Source: Isotricha intestinalis (lineage: Eukaryota; Ciliophora; Litostomatea; Vestibuliferida; Isotrichidae). From it: a stretch of 37,785 bases of DNA. Below, in pieces: positions 16,276 through 27,480 of the stretch. The position numbers and the translations under genes were made by a program. The notes beneath the pieces were generated by a model. The model ran no database searches, was not told the DNA's origin, and was given only the letters and a program-made list of their open reading frames with translations. Every line of letters starts with the position of its first letter. Position 1 is the stretch's first letter. Location of the stretch: positions 1-37,785 of the forward strand of contig JAJJLU010000485.1 of assembly GCA_023807065.1 (NCBI GenBank). The letters are read 5' to 3'.

Positions 16276-19200
16276 ATGGAAGAGAATATTAAAGAGAAAT
16301 CTAAATTTTATATTTCATTATCTCAATATATTCCAAAAAATAAAATATTTTTTTCTTTAATTTTAATTTTAAAATTTCTTCCATTATTTGTAATCACTCA
16401 TGATTGGAATATTTCATATAAAAAAGGAATTTCTTATTGGATTAGAAAATTTACATTATGTGAGTTTTTATCAAGTGAAAAAGCATATAATTTATATCAG
16501 ATAATATTGATAATACTTTTTTTATTTATAATCACCATTAATTTTGTTCTTCATTATTATACTTTAATAGAGAAAAAAAAAGTTTTAGGAAAAATTTTTA
16601 TTTATATCTTATTTTATATTTTTTATGCATTTAATCAATATATTTATTCAATAATAGGAGAAGTATTATTTAATAAAAAAAAAAAAGATTTAAATGATAT
16701 ATATTACTTAATATTAATGGGAATAAGTATTATTACAATAATAGGAATAATATATTCAAATATTAATATTTGTACAATTTTTCTTAATTCTCCTCTTTTT
16801 TATAAAAATAATACTTTAATAATTAATCCTTTAAATAATATAGATTATTCAATTGCTGCTCTTTCTCTTTTACAAGGATGTATTCAATTAGAATTTCATT
16901 TATCATTTAAAAATGCAATTTTAGTTAAAAATATTTTCAGAGCTTTATTTACTTTATATTACCTTAAAGATTTTTTATCTTTTAATCAATATTATAATAG
17001 ATATTATCTTGAATATGCTAAAAAATATTTTTTATCAATTTGTTTCTTTTCATGTGTAATTGAATGGTGTTTTTATTATGATTATGATAATAAATTATTA
17101 ATTCTTCAAAAGGAAACGGGAATTATTATATTAAAAGTTTTTTTAGAATTAAATTTCGCTTTAATTGTAACAAAAATTCATTTTAAAATCGATAATTCAA
17201 TTATAATAAAAAGAATATCTTCATTCAGTTCTAAAAATTTTAAAAGTTTTGATTATAATTTAGTGAATTTTTTTAATATGATATATTATGGAGATAGAAC
17301 ATCATTATTGGAAAAAATATTAAGAGAATTAAATAAAAATTTAGATAAAAATATTCATAATCCAAAATGTGAAAACAATTGTTTTTTTTGTTCAAATTAT
17401 TCTCCTCAAAAATTTGAAGAAGAAAAAGAGAATTTTTTAAAAAAGCAAAAACAAAAAGAATTTGGAACATTACAAGATGATTTTCCAACATTATATAAAT
17501 ATTTATATAATGAAATAACAACATTATATGATTCTCTTCAAGAAGGAAGAAGAAGTATTATAGTACCAAAATTATTTATAGTTATTTCTTTTCATATGCT
17601 TTTTGAAAGAAATTATATTAAATGCTTATATTTAATTGAAAAAACAAATTCAATTGATAAAGGAAATAGAAAAAGTTTATATGTTTATCAAATTGAATAT
17701 TTAGTTAATAAAATATTATCTTTTCATAAAGGGAAAGAACATAAAAAATTAAGTTCTTTAACTACTAATAATGATAATATTGGAAAAATTCTTGCTGCTG
17801 AAAAATTAATTAAAAGATCTTTAAATGATATTAAAAATATGATGATGACTTTTAATAATGAAATAGTTGAATTTTCTAATTTTTCTCATATAATAACAAA
17901 TTTTTTAAAAAAATTTCATCTTTTAAGTTATAAAATAAATAATTTATTCATTTCTACAAAATGTAATATTCCATATTCAAAAGATAAATTTTCAATATAT
18001 TTTAATTATGTTTACGGAGAAATTCCTAATTGTTTAACAGAAAGTTTTGATAAATTTTTTTCTCTTCAAAATTCTTCTTTGATTCAAATTTTTATGAAAG
18101 ACACATATTTACTTTTATTTAAAGTTCAATTTTTAAAAAAAAATATAAATTTACATATTAAATATGCTTCTTCTGAATTAATATCAAAATTACGTTATAC
18201 AACAAATGAATTTAGAGTATTAGATATTAAAACATTATTTGCAAAAACATTTTATAAATCATATAAATATACAATCACATTTTTTTTACGTAATGGAAAA
18301 GATATAATAACACTAGAAAATTTTTGTCTTTTAGACAAAGATAAATATGTAATATTATTTGATGTAGAAGGAACTTCATTATATACAACTTCAGGAATGG
18401 TTCTTTTTTTAAAATTAAAACCAGCAAAAGAACAAAAATTAATTAAAGATAAAAAAAAAGTAGTTCCAAAAAATAAAAATCATAACTTTGATAATTTATC
18501 AGGTACATGTTTTATTTTCACAAATAATATAGGAAGAATAGTTTCTTTAAGTAGAGGATTTGAAGATTTTTTTCATTTAAATTATGATGTTTTAAGAGAA
18601 AATCATTTAAATGTAAAAGATATATTTAAAATAGATAATTTAGAAGATAAAGGAAGTTATAAAGAAACTTTAATTAAAATATATGATAATATAATTGAAA
18701 TATTTAATGAGAAAATAGGTTTAATTGGTGAAGATGATTTTTCAAAAGCAATCATAGATATAAAAGAAATAAAAAGTGGTTTAATTTATTCAGGAATAAT
18801 ATTTAATGTTTCTATTAAATATGAGAAAAGAAGTATGAAAAGAGAAAATAATAAAACTAAAATTTATTATTTGTTTATGATAGATGTTAATTTAAAAGAT
18901 GCTCCAAGAAAAGTTCAAACAACAATCAGAGAATCAATTTTATCTACTAGTATTTTAACTAGAATTGAAGAAAATAATAATTATAATGAAATTATTAAAG
19001 CACCTAGAGAAGTTGTTGAAAAAATTTTACATACTTCTTTAAATCAAAAAATTTTATATTCTAATAGACTTTCTTATTTTATTTTAAAAAGATATTTTAA
19101 TACTAAAATTTCTCCTCCTGGAAAATTTGGTAAAGGAGATGATGTTGAAGAATTATTAGAAGAAGAAGAAAGAAAAAAAAAAAGTAAAAAATATTCTCAA

Positions 19201-21741
19201 AATAATTTTAATAATAATAATAACAACGAAAAAAATGAAAATGACTTTTTTTTCAATGATGGAATATTAAATTTAAAAGAATCAGGAAATACAAATGATA
19301 AAAAGGATTTTAAGAAATATTTAATAATAAAAGAAGACAGATATTTTATAAGATATTTAGTATTAATATTATCATTAGTATTTCCAATAGTATTTATAAT
19401 GATGATAAAATATAAATTAGATAGTTTATCAGATCAAGAAAATTATTTTAGAGGACATATAAATTTTGAAATGGTAGGATTAACATTAATGGATGTATTA
19501 TCAAAAGTATTTTATATGCAATTCCAAGGAAATAATTTACAACCAGATAAATTAGAAGAATTTAATAATTCATTTTATTATCATAATGAGCAATTATTGA
19601 ATAGAATATATGATTATAATTCTTTTTTTATAAAATTTTATCAATTTTATACTGGAAAAATAGTGGGAACAAATCCATATTTTTTTGATTTATATGAAAA
19701 AGCAGTTACATATAAAGTACCTGATCAATTAGGTTTTAAAACAGAAACAACAGCACAAATGGCATCAATACATTTAACTGAATTATTAAATTCTGTTTCT
19801 ATTTTTGGTCCAATTCCAATTTATTATAATCACACTGATTATTATTATAATTCTGAAATGGTTTCTAAATCAAATTTAACTCCTTTAGATTATTATTATT
19901 GTGCTAATGGATATGTCGGATTTCTTGTTAATTTTCTTGCCAGTTATAAATATTATAATAATGAAATCACTAACTATTATGGGACTTATGCTTTAAATAC
20001 TAAAATTTCTAGTCAAAAAGGTATTTCTAGTCTTATTATTGTTATTGTTATTGTCTTTATTGTTTTTTGCTTAATTTCTTTTTTTATTTTTTATCTTCAA
20101 ACACAAAAATTATTCGCAAGATATTTTATTTCATTTACTCAAATTAGATTTTTTAATGTATATCTATATAAAAAAACTTCAATTATATATGATATAATTG
20201 ATAATCATGAAAAAAACTCTAAAGTAAGAAAATTTTTGTCAAGATTAAAATTTGAAAATGAATATGAACAAATAACAACAGTAAGACATATAATATCAGG
20301 TAAAGTAGATAAATTTAAGCAAATAAAAATTAAGCCATTACCAATCAATTATATTCCTCCTAAACCAGATGCTGAAGAAATAGAAAATGAAATAATAGAA
20401 ATGGAAAAAAAACAGAATCCTCGAACATCAATAATATCAACAATGTTAAAGAGAAATACATTAAGAAATATGAATCAATCTCGATTTTCAATGGTATTAC
20501 AAAATTATTCTTCAAAGAGAATAAGTCAAATAGTTCAACCACAAAAAAAAAGTGAAAGTTTAATTTCAAGTTTTGCAAATTATGAAAATGGAAATTTAAA
20601 TAATAGTCTGATAAGTAAAAATAATGGAATAGTATCAAATAGATTAAGTACAAATAATAATAATAATAATAATAATAATATTACAGCAAGAACAAATAGA
20701 ACTTCATCAACAATAACAAGTAGTGTAAATTTAATGAATTCTACAAGTAAAATATCTTTAGATAATAATAATCAATCAAATGGAATGTCAGGGAATAAAT
20801 TATTAGATAAACCAATATTATATTGTGGTTTATTTTTAACATTAATATTATTAGGAGTAGTATTAATAATATTAGGAGTAATATATTATCATTATTCTTT
20901 TGGTTTAGTAAATTCCTTTGTTTCAATAATGACAACATTTAGATCATTATTTGCAGAAATTAAATTTTTACATGAAATGGAATTAGATTTTTTAATGTCA
21001 ATATTAAGAAATGAAGAATTTACAACAATATATGAATCAACTCCTTATTCATATATTTGTGGTGATTTAGAAAATCAATATAAAGAAGGAATAAATTTTC
21101 ATGAAATGTTTCTTGAATTAAGTGGTTGTTTTCCTTCTTTTAAACCTATTGTTGATACTTTAATTTTAGGAACTTCTGATAAAAAAATGGCTAATTTAAT
21201 TAAATTTCAAGAAGAAACTGAAGGAAAAAATTTCTGTGAAAATTATGCTAAATTTTTATTTAATAATAAAAATGATTTTAGATTAAATGATATTAAATTA
21301 ATTAAAAATGTAACTTATGAATCTTTATATAATGAATGTAAAAATATTGGAAATGGATTAAATAATGAAGGTTTTCAAACTGTTATTATTAGTTTATATA
21401 CTACTTTAAATACTTTATATAGTAATTTTAAAGATAATGAAAATAGAACTGAAGCATATAATATTGGAATTTTAAATGATAAAGATTTTATTATGTTACA
21501 ATTAGAAACTTATTATTTATTTTCTAAAATGTCAATTTGCTATTATTTAATTATGAATAAAGATATGGAATATGCACATGAAATTGCTTTGAGATTAGAA
21601 ACTATTTTATTATGCTTACAATTAATTATTATTTTATCTGCTATTACTATTTACTTTTATAATGTTGTAAAATATAGTGCAGAAGTTTCTTCCATTGATT
21701 TTTTTAATAAATGCATTCTTCATATGATTTTATTCAAATAG
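16276..21741 (+). CDS. Giant TmcB-like membrane protein with PAS domain
   Basis: An 1821-aa protein with about six hydrophobic segments in the first ~290 residues, a long helical cytosolic region (~300-600, including DFPTLYKYLYNEITTLYDSL) corresponding to the TmcB/TPR-like module, and a PAS-like segment near 740-800 (CFIFTNNIGRIVSLSRGFED). Further membrane segments lie around residues 1018-1040, 1247-1275, 1510-1540 and 1770-1797, and an extracytosolic domain lies between the first two of these. An Asn run sits near 1460. Such tiny-macrocysts-type proteins form large families in ciliates and are presumed sensory; ligand and output are unknown. The ATG at 16276 is preceded by TAAATTAATAA and a stop. 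It ends with TAG. No introns are needed. Confidence 0.85.
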   Translation: MEENIKEKSKFYISLSQYIPKNKIFFSLILILKFLPLFVITHDWNISYKKGISYWIRKFTLCEFLSSEKAYNLYQIILIILFLFIITINFVLHYYTLIEKKKVLGKIFIYILFYIFYAFNQYIYSIIGEVLFNKKKKDLNDIYYLILMGISIITIIGIIYSNINICTIFLNSPLFYKNNTLIINPLNNIDYSIAALSLLQGCIQLEFHLSFKNAILVKNIFRALFTLYYLKDFLSFNQYYNRYYLEYAKKYFLSICFFSCVIEWCFYYDYDNKLLILQKETGIIILKVFLELNFALIVTKIHFKIDNSIIIKRISSFSSKNFKSFDYNLVNFFNMIYYGDRTSLLEKILRELNKNLDKNIHNPKCENNCFFCSNYSPQKFEEEKENFLKKQKQKEFGTLQDDFPTLYKYLYNEITTLYDSLQEGRRSIIVPKLFIVISFHMLFERNYIKCLYLIEKTNSIDKGNRKSLYVYQIEYLVNKILSFHKGKEHKKLSSLTTNNDNIGKILAAEKLIKRSLNDIKNMMMTFNNEIVEFSNFSHIITNFLKKFHLLSYKINNLFISTKCNIPYSKDKFSIYFNYVYGEIPNCLTESFDKFFSLQNSSLIQIFMKDTYLLLFKVQFLKKNINLHIKYASSELISKLRYTTNEFRVLDIKTLFAKTFYKSYKYTITFFLRNGKDIITLENFCLLDKDKYVILFDVEGTSLYTTSGMVLFLKLKPAKEQKLIKDKKKVVPKNKNHNFDNLSGTCFIFTNNIGRIVSLSRGFEDFFHLNYDVLRENHLNVKDIFKIDNLEDKGSYKETLIKIYDNIIEIFNEKIGLIGEDDFSKAIIDIKEIKSGLIYSGIIFNVSIKYEKRSMKRENNKTKIYYLFMIDVNLKDAPRKVQTTIRESILSTSILTRIEENNNYNEIIKAPREVVEKILHTSLNQKILYSNRLSYFILKRYFNTKISPPGKFGKGDDVEELLEEEERKKKSKKYSQNNFNNNNNNEKNENDFFFNDGILNLKESGNTNDKKDFKKYLIIKEDRYFIRYLVLILSLVFPIVFIMMIKYKLDSLSDQENYFRGHINFEMVGLTLMDVLSKVFYMQFQGNNLQPDKLEEFNNSFYYHNEQLLNRIYDYNSFFIKFYQFYTGKIVGTNPYFFDLYEKAVTYKVPDQLGFKTETTAQMASIHLTELLNSVSIFGPIPIYYNHTDYYYNSEMVSKSNLTPLDYYYCANGYVGFLVNFLASYKYYNNEITNYYGTYALNTKISSQKGISSLIIVIVIVFIVFCLISFFIFYLQTQKLFARYFISFTQIRFFNVYLYKKTSIIYDIIDNHEKNSKVRKFLSRLKFENEYEQITTVRHIISGKVDKFKQIKIKPLPINYIPPKPDAEEIENEIIEMEKKQNPRTSIISTMLKRNTLRNMNQSRFSMVLQNYSSKRISQIVQPQKKSESLISSFANYENGNLNNSLISKNNGIVSNRLSTNNNNNNNNNITARTNRTSSTITSSVNLMNSTSKISLDNNNQSNGMSGNKLLDKPILYCGLFLTLILLGVVLIILGVIYYHYSFGLVNSFVSIMTTFRSLFAEIKFLHEMELDFLMSILRNEEFTTIYESTPYSYICGDLENQYKEGINFHEMFLELSGCFPSFKPIVDTLILGTSDKKMANLIKFQEETEGKNFCENYAKFLFNNKNDFRLNDIKLIKNVTYESLYNECKNIGNGLNNEGFQTVIISLYTTLNTLYSNFKDNENRTEAYNIGILNDKDFIMLQLETYYLFSKMSICYYLIMNKDMEYAHEIALRLETILLCLQLIIILSAITIYFYNVVKYSAEVSSIDFFNKCILHMILFK
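20653..20681 (+). repeat. In-frame AAT microsatellite (poly-Asn)
   Basis: About ten AAT repeats inside the TmcB-like gene encode a run of asparagines in a cytosolic Ser/Asn-rich linker between two membrane segments. Length variation here would be in frame. Confidence 0.9.
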
Positions 21742-22198
21742 TTTTATTATTTTCAACCTTTTCATTTAAAAATGGGTTTTAAAATAGTTATTCTATAGCA
21801 AAAGCTCTTTGAAATAATTCAAATTTGCAAATATATTATCATAAGGTAATGTAATTATATTAATATATTACGTTATATGATATAATATAAATAAGTTTTA
21901 TTTTTAAATAAATTCTAATTTTTTGTTTCAAGAAAAATAAATGAGTATTTTACATTTAATATATATTTTAATTATATATTAAATCTTTATAATAGTTTAT
22001 TTCTAGAGAAAATAATTTGTGAAAAAAAAAATAATCGATAAAATAAATCATCGAACTCTATAAATCAATTACATAAAATTCATTTTTTCATTTAATTTCA
22101 TTAAATTGATTTTTCAATTAATTTAAAAAACATAAAAATAAATAATGAAAAAAATAAAAAATAAATAAAAATTCTTTTTTAAAACTTTCAAAAAAAAA
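21742..22198. other. Intergenic region between converging genes
   Basis: This 457-bp AT-rich stretch separates the 3' ends of two convergent genes. It contains a near-palindromic AT segment at about 21849-21870 (GTAATTATATTAATATATTAC) that could form a weak hairpin. No ORF or RNA gene is visible. Confidence 0.6.
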
Positions 22199-24190
22199 TT
22201 ACTTATTAATAAAAAGAGCATTAAAAGTTTTAGTATTCCAATCAAATTCATGTATATGATTATAATTACCAGGTCCCGGAGAATTATTATTAAAATAAAA
22301 AGCGCCTCTTTTACTTTTATCATAATCTTCTCCAAAAATTTTAAAAGATCTCTTATTAGAATTGATAAGATCAAAGCTTTTTTGATCATTATAACTTCCA
22401 GGTCCAAGATTAATTTTATTATTATTAAAATTAAATAATCTATTATTAATAGTATTGAATGGAGCAATAAAAGCTTGATGAGGATTTAATTTAGTAGAAT
22501 TTCTATATTCAATAGAATTTACTATTCCTGGATTATAAGAACCAACAGGTGGAATTTCATCTCTTTTTTTTTTTTTCTTATTCTTTTTTATATAATCTTC
22601 TTCTATTTCTTTCTTATCATTTTTACCTATTATTATCTTATCTTTCTTGTAATATTTCTCATTCTCTTTTATTATATTAAATGGTTCTTTTAATAGTTTT
22701 TCTTTTTCTATTTCTTTTCTATCTTTTTTCTCTTCTTTAAATCTTTCTGATGAACAACCAAAATTTTGTTTTTTGGAAAATTCCTTTTTTATAAATGTCT
22801 TTGTAATATTATATTCACCAGGACCTAAATTTGGAGTATAATTTTTTTTTCTTAACTTTGATAATAGAACTCCTATTTCATCACTATTTTTATTATTAAA
22901 ATTATTTTGTGTTTTTATTCTATAATTTCCAATATTATTTTTCTTTATATCAAATTTATTTTTCTCTTTAAAATATTCTCCTGGACCTAAAGTATTACCA
23001 TAATTATTTATTAATGACATTCCTTTTGGAGATTCACTTCCAAAATTTTGTTTATTTGAATTATGTTTAAATTGACTTTTCTTCTTTTCTCTTTCATCTA
23101 TTTCATAAAATCCAGGACCAGGATCATCATTATATTTTAAATCATTCATTAAATTATTTTTAAATTTCTCAGAACTTTTCTTATATTCAATTTTCCTTCT
23201 TTCTATCATATTATGAAATATTATATTTCTAGGAATATTATTTTTATTATTATCATTTTTATAAATATTGTTATTATTACTTTTACTTTTATCATTATCA
23301 ACACTTCTACTATTCATTATACTTTGATTATTACTTCTCATTTTTTCACTATAATTTGTAATAATATCACTCGAATTTTTTTCTAATTCCTTAATAATAT
23401 TATCTTTAGAACTAATATTACTTTTATTTTTTTTTTTCCCCCAATTAACAAAATTTGTATCCCAAGAAGAATTTAAATTATATTGTCCAGGACCAGCAGA
23501 ATCATTTTGTAATCCACTTAATCTAATATTTTTATCTGGATCATCTGCTAAAATAAGTTTTCCATTTTTTAATATTTGATAACCAAAATTATTTTCTTTT
23601 GAAGGAATAGATGATATTCTATCTATTGCACCTACTTTTTTAAATGTTTTTTTTGTTCTCATAAATTTATTAGTTTTATTAGTATTTGTTGATAAAGAAC
23701 TAAATGAATTAAATGTATTTAAATATTGACCAGGACCTGGTAAATTATCATCAATATTATTTTTAAAATCAAATCTTTTTGAACTTGTTAAAAAACCTAT
23801 ATTTTCAGAATTAGGATTTAATAACATTCCACTTTCAATAGAAATTACTTTTTTATCTTTGAAATTTTCATAATTCAATCCTTTTGAATTATTTAATGAT
23901 AAAGAAATATTTTTATTAATAGTGTTATTATCATTATTATAAGCTCCAGGACCAGGAAAATTTTCTATTTTACCATTTATTTCACTTCTTAATGATGTTG
24001 TATTAAAAGGAATTTCAATTGGATTACCATGTCTTTGTTGATAAATACTAAATGTTGAAGATGTATTTTTTATATTCTCTGTTATAGGATTAGAATTTTT
24101 ATTTGTTTCAAAATATTCTCCTGGTCCTAATCCAGTATTCTCATATGGAGATAATTTTATGTTCCTGTTACTTCGAATTACAAATGCCAT
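22199..24190 (-). CDS. SHIPPO/STPG-repeat protein (GPGxY repeats)
   Basis: A 663-aa protein with nine GPGxY motifs spread through its length: GPGEYF (~22), GPGAYN (~77), GPGQYL (~148), GPGQYN (~232), GPGFYE (~355), GPGEYF (~405), GPGEYN (~455), GPGSYN (~600) and GPGNYN (~643), plus a degenerate VGSYNPG near 550. Repeats are preceded by Phe-Gly-x-x-Ser/Arg motifs (FGSESPKG, FGCSSERF). This is the signature of ODF3/STPG/SHIPPO proteins, which associate with ciliary or cortical microtubules. Linkers are Asn/Lys/Ser-rich. The long length and many repeats suit STPG2-like members. Cilium or cortex localisation is inferred from the family. Confidence 0.9.
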   Translation of the reverse strand: MAFVIRSNRNIKLSPYENTGLGPGEYFETNKNSNPITENIKNTSSTFSIYQQRHGNPIEIPFNTTSLRSEINGKIENFPGPGAYNNDNNTINKNISLSLNNSKGLNYENFKDKKVISIESGMLLNPNSENIGFLTSSKRFDFKNNIDDNLPGPGQYLNTFNSFSSLSTNTNKTNKFMRTKKTFKKVGAIDRISSIPSKENNFGYQILKNGKLILADDPDKNIRLSGLQNDSAGPGQYNLNSSWDTNFVNWGKKKNKSNISSKDNIIKELEKNSSDIITNYSEKMRSNNQSIMNSRSVDNDKSKSNNNNIYKNDNNKNNIPRNIIFHNMIERRKIEYKKSSEKFKNNLMNDLKYNDDPGPGFYEIDEREKKKSQFKHNSNKQNFGSESPKGMSLINNYGNTLGPGEYFKEKNKFDIKKNNIGNYRIKTQNNFNNKNSDEIGVLLSKLRKKNYTPNLGPGEYNITKTFIKKEFSKKQNFGCSSERFKEEKKDRKEIEKEKLLKEPFNIIKENEKYYKKDKIIIGKNDKKEIEEDYIKKNKKKKKRDEIPPVGSYNPGIVNSIEYRNSTKLNPHQAFIAPFNTINNRLFNFNNNKINLGPGSYNDQKSFDLINSNKRSFKIFGEDYDKSKRGAFYFNNNSPGPGNYNHIHEFDWNTKTFNALFINK

Positions 24191-24299
24191 TTAAGTTATA
24201 GTTTATTTTTTATTTTTTTATTTTTTTTATTTTATGCTTTATTCAAATTATTTATTTATTATTTTATTTTATCAAAAAAATACTCTAAAAATTGAATAA

Positions 24300-25350
24300 A
24301 TGGAATAAATGAAAAGAAGAAAGTGAAAGAGATAATAAATAAATAATAAAGAAAGATATTATATATTTCCAAGAAAAAGCAAAAAATTTATTTCAAAAAG
24401 AATAAATGAAATAAGAGAAGAAGCACAAATAAAAAATTTGAATCATTTTTGTCATAAAAAAATTATTCAAATTCTCAAGCAATAAAAGTAATAGAATTTG
24501 GAGAATGAAAGAAATTATTTATAATTATTTTTTAAATAAATTTAATTAAAAAAAAATATATGATAAAAGAATTGAAATAAGAGAAATTAAAGGAAGAGAT
24601 AATATAATTTATTTATTATATTGCTTATATTTATGTATTTTTATAGAACTTTTATTTATTTTTCTTTTATTTATGATTTAAATGGAGAAATTTTAAATAA
24701 AGTTCAATTTCAAAATCAAAAGATTGAAATAGGAAATACTTTAATAAATGAAAAAGCAAATTTAATTTCAATATCAAAAATCAATAAACAAAAATTAACA
24801 ATAATATAAATCAAATTTTCAAAATAAAAGAAAAAATATAATAAAAAAAAATAAAAAATTTAGATGATATATTTAAAATGATACATATAATAATTAAAAA
24901 AACAATATATATAGAAAAAATTCAGAAAAAGAAAATGAAACAACAAAAGAAGAAATAAATGAAGAAGTTCAAAAATTTAATAATTGAACTTCAATAAATT
25001 GTTCTTTATATTCAAGTGAAGTAAATATATAAAAAATATTACTTGGAAATTAATATTATCTTTATTAAACATTCAATTAAAATTACTAATAGAAAATAAT
25101 TGTATAATCATAATAGTAATATATCAATAAATGAAATATTTTAACTGATAAATATAAGGGAATATTAAATAAAAAAATGGCATATTATTTAAATTCGATG
25201 ATGAAATCATATAATGTATTATCATTATTTAAAAAAAATATTTATTCAAAAGTGAAAGTAGTGGAGAATCATCTTATGAACAAAAAAAGAATTATAATAA
25301 AATGTGGGAAGAAATATAATTTCATAATAAAAATTAAATTATATAATTGA
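24300..25350 (+). pseudogene. Degenerate coding region between intact genes
   Basis: The 1270 bp between the SHIPPO gene and the next gene have no usable long ORF but hold several stretches that look coding, in shifting frames: NEIREEAQIKNLNHFCHKKI (~24410-24470), then YDLNGEILNKVQFQNQKIEI with GNTLINEKANLISISKINKQ (24675-24800), then KENETTKEEINEEVQKFNN (~24930-24985) and SINCSLYSSEV, and finally NGILFKFDDEII and SESSGESSYEQKKNYNKMWE (25170-25315). Interrupting codons are mainly TAA, with some TGA. Some of the signal may be no more than what AT-rich DNA gives by chance, so the extent is approximate. The family is unrecognised. Confidence 0.4.
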
Positions 25351-25461
25351 AAAAAAAATATTTGATAAAATTACTTTCTTTATAATTGTATTATAAATAA
25401 AATTAAAATATTTAAATTTTATTTTTTGAAATTTTATAACAAAAAAATAGATTTTTAATTA

Positions 25462-26214
25462 ATGAAAAAAAAAAATTTAAAGTTTATAAGAAACAATAAT
25501 TTAATCAAAGATATGAAATTACCAAAAAGAATTAATCATTCTTTTTTTTTTAATAGTAAAAACAATTTTTTAATTTTAAATTCAGAAAAAGTAAGAAATG
25601 AAAAAATTAATTGTAATATCGGAAAAAATTTTTCTTTGAATAATACTTTAGAAAAAAATAATACAATTCATAATTATGTTTTTAAAGTAAATTTTCCAGA
25701 AATTAAGAAAAATTTTAATTCATATTTATTAAATAATAAAGAAATTAATGAAGATAATTCTTCAAATAAAAGAAATAAATTATTAATTAAATTAAAAAAT
25801 CCATTTGAAAAAAGAATTGAAGATGAAAAAAAAAGTTTAAGTGCAACAAAAATTTTTCATTCAAGAATAAATTTTTTTTTAAAAATAGGTTTTAACATAA
25901 ATTATAATTCAATGAAAAATAAAGATATAAAAATATTAAAAAGTAAAAAAGAAATTATTAAAAAAAGAAATTCCATTAAATTAAATAATACAAATGGAAT
26001 GTCATTATTAATGTCAAAAAGTTCATCAAATATTGAATCTCAAAAAATTAATCAATCAAAAAATAATACTAATGAAATAATTGAATCTGGAAATGAAAAT
26101 ATAAATAAAAAAATTTTTAATTTTGATAATGAAAAACTTAAAAAATTTTTTCAAAAACCAATTGTAAAGATAAAACAAATGAAATTAACTCAAAAAAATA
26201 AAAAATTTAATTAG
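25462..26214 (+). CDS. Basic Asn/Lys-rich hypothetical protein
   Basis: A 250-aa open frame ending in TAG. The protein is very basic and Asn/Lys/Ser-rich with no membrane segment or recognised domain; segments such as RINHSFFFNSKNNFLILNSE, RNKLLIKLKNPFEKRIEDEK and GMSLLMSKSSSNIES are the least repetitive parts. The length of uninterrupted frame (about one stop per ten codons would be expected by chance in this composition) supports a real gene. The function is unknown. Confidence 0.65.
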   Translation: MKKKNLKFIRNNNLIKDMKLPKRINHSFFFNSKNNFLILNSEKVRNEKINCNIGKNFSLNNTLEKNNTIHNYVFKVNFPEIKKNFNSYLLNNKEINEDNSSNKRNKLLIKLKNPFEKRIEDEKKSLSATKIFHSRINFFLKIGFNINYNSMKNKDIKILKSKKEIIKKRNSIKLNNTNGMSLLMSKSSSNIESQKINQSKNNTNEIIESGNENINKKIFNFDNEKLKKFFQKPIVKIKQMKLTQKNKKFN

Positions 26215-26398
26215 TAAATTAAATATATAATATTTAAAAGAAAAATATAGATTGAAAGAAATAAGAAAATAAAGAATAAAAATGAGAATAACAATTTATA
26301 TTAGATATTTTTATATTAAAAATTATGATAATTAAAATTAAAAAAAAACTGTTTTAAAATTGTTTTATTTTTTTTAATATTTTATTTATAATAAAAAA

Positions 26399-27207
26399 AT
26401 GAAATCAAAAAAGAATAATCAATCGTTATATAATTTTTTATATAATTCTCAACCAAACTTTTTCTCAAATACTTTTACATTGGAATCAATGGAATAAATT
26501 ACATATTATTTCTATATATAATATTTTCATTTATAATTTATCTTTTCTTTCATTTCTTTGCTTTAAATATTGAAATTTTTGGAATAAATGAAAAAACATT
26601 TTTACAATATGATTCAATTCTTTTCAAAAATAATTTTAATAATATTCTTTTAGCATGTATAATAATTTTAGGTATGTTGTCAACAACAAAACAAAATTAC
26701 TTTTATTTTTCAATATATCTTTTAACTTATGGTTTTTTTATTTTTAGTTTTGCTTTTAAAATTAATTTTACTTTAATTCCAATTTATTCAATTATTTATA
26801 ATATTTTTAATACAATTTTATTTTCTGGATTTTTAATTCTATTAATTTATTCTTTACTTTATTATTTCAAAATATTTGGATATATAAAATATAATATAAA
26901 TGATATTCCAATTGATAAACTTATTCATGAAGTCAAATTAAAAATTGATTTAGCTAAAATGAATTATAATGCTTTTATGATTAAATGGGGAGTTCATAAA
27001 ATATCAAAGAAATTATTATATACAAAGAAAGATTATTATTTCATGAATTTAGATAAAGATAGTGATAATGAAAACATTAAAAAAGAATTTATCAAAGATT
27101 CTGATAATTATAGTAAAAATAATTCAGAAGAAAATACTTATGCTTCTTCAGTAGAAAATAATTATATTAATTTAGATAATGAAAATGAACCTCTTAAAAT
27201 TAAATAA
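26399..27207 (+). CDS. Small multipass membrane protein; probable frameshift near start
   Basis: The uninterrupted frame with an internal ATG at 26674 continues upstream to about 26420 without stops, encoding additional membrane segments (INYILFLYIIFSFIIYLFFH, NNILLACIIILGM). An ATG at 26399 in another frame opens as MKSKKNNQSLYNFLYNSQPN. Adding one base between about 26430 and 26490 (for example in the T5 at 26459-26463) joins them into 269 codons exactly. The full product has about four hydrophobic segments, then DIPIDKLIHEVKLKIDLAKM with NYNAFMIKWGVHKISKKLLY, and an acidic Asp/Asn/Ser tail. No family is recognised. Confidence 0.65.
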
Positions 27208-27480
27208 ACCATATTTAAATAAAAAACTATTTTTCACTTAAAGAATAAAAAATTTAAAAATAAAAAAAAATCTAAACAAAAAATAATAATATATAAAATA
27301 TAAATTAATGTTTTTAATGAAAATATTTCTTCTTTGATCTTTTATTGAAATACTTTTTTAGATTTATTCAGATATAAAAAAAAATATTAAAATAAAAAAA
27401 AACAAAAATTATATTAATTATATATTTAAAAAGAAATGAAATGATAATTGTGAAATAAAAAAACAAAAAATAAATTTTAT
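27208..27480. other. Intergenic, convergent
   Basis: A 273-bp AT-rich gap between the stops of two convergent genes; nothing beyond A and T runs is seen. Confidence 0.5.

Noticed and set aside
20653..20681. CRISPR-like or satellite array
   Set aside because: It is a simple AAT microsatellite inside a coding frame without spacers.
24621..24809. A 62-aa independent gene
   Set aside because: It begins with TTG, lies inside a degenerate region and is best read as one piece of the relic.
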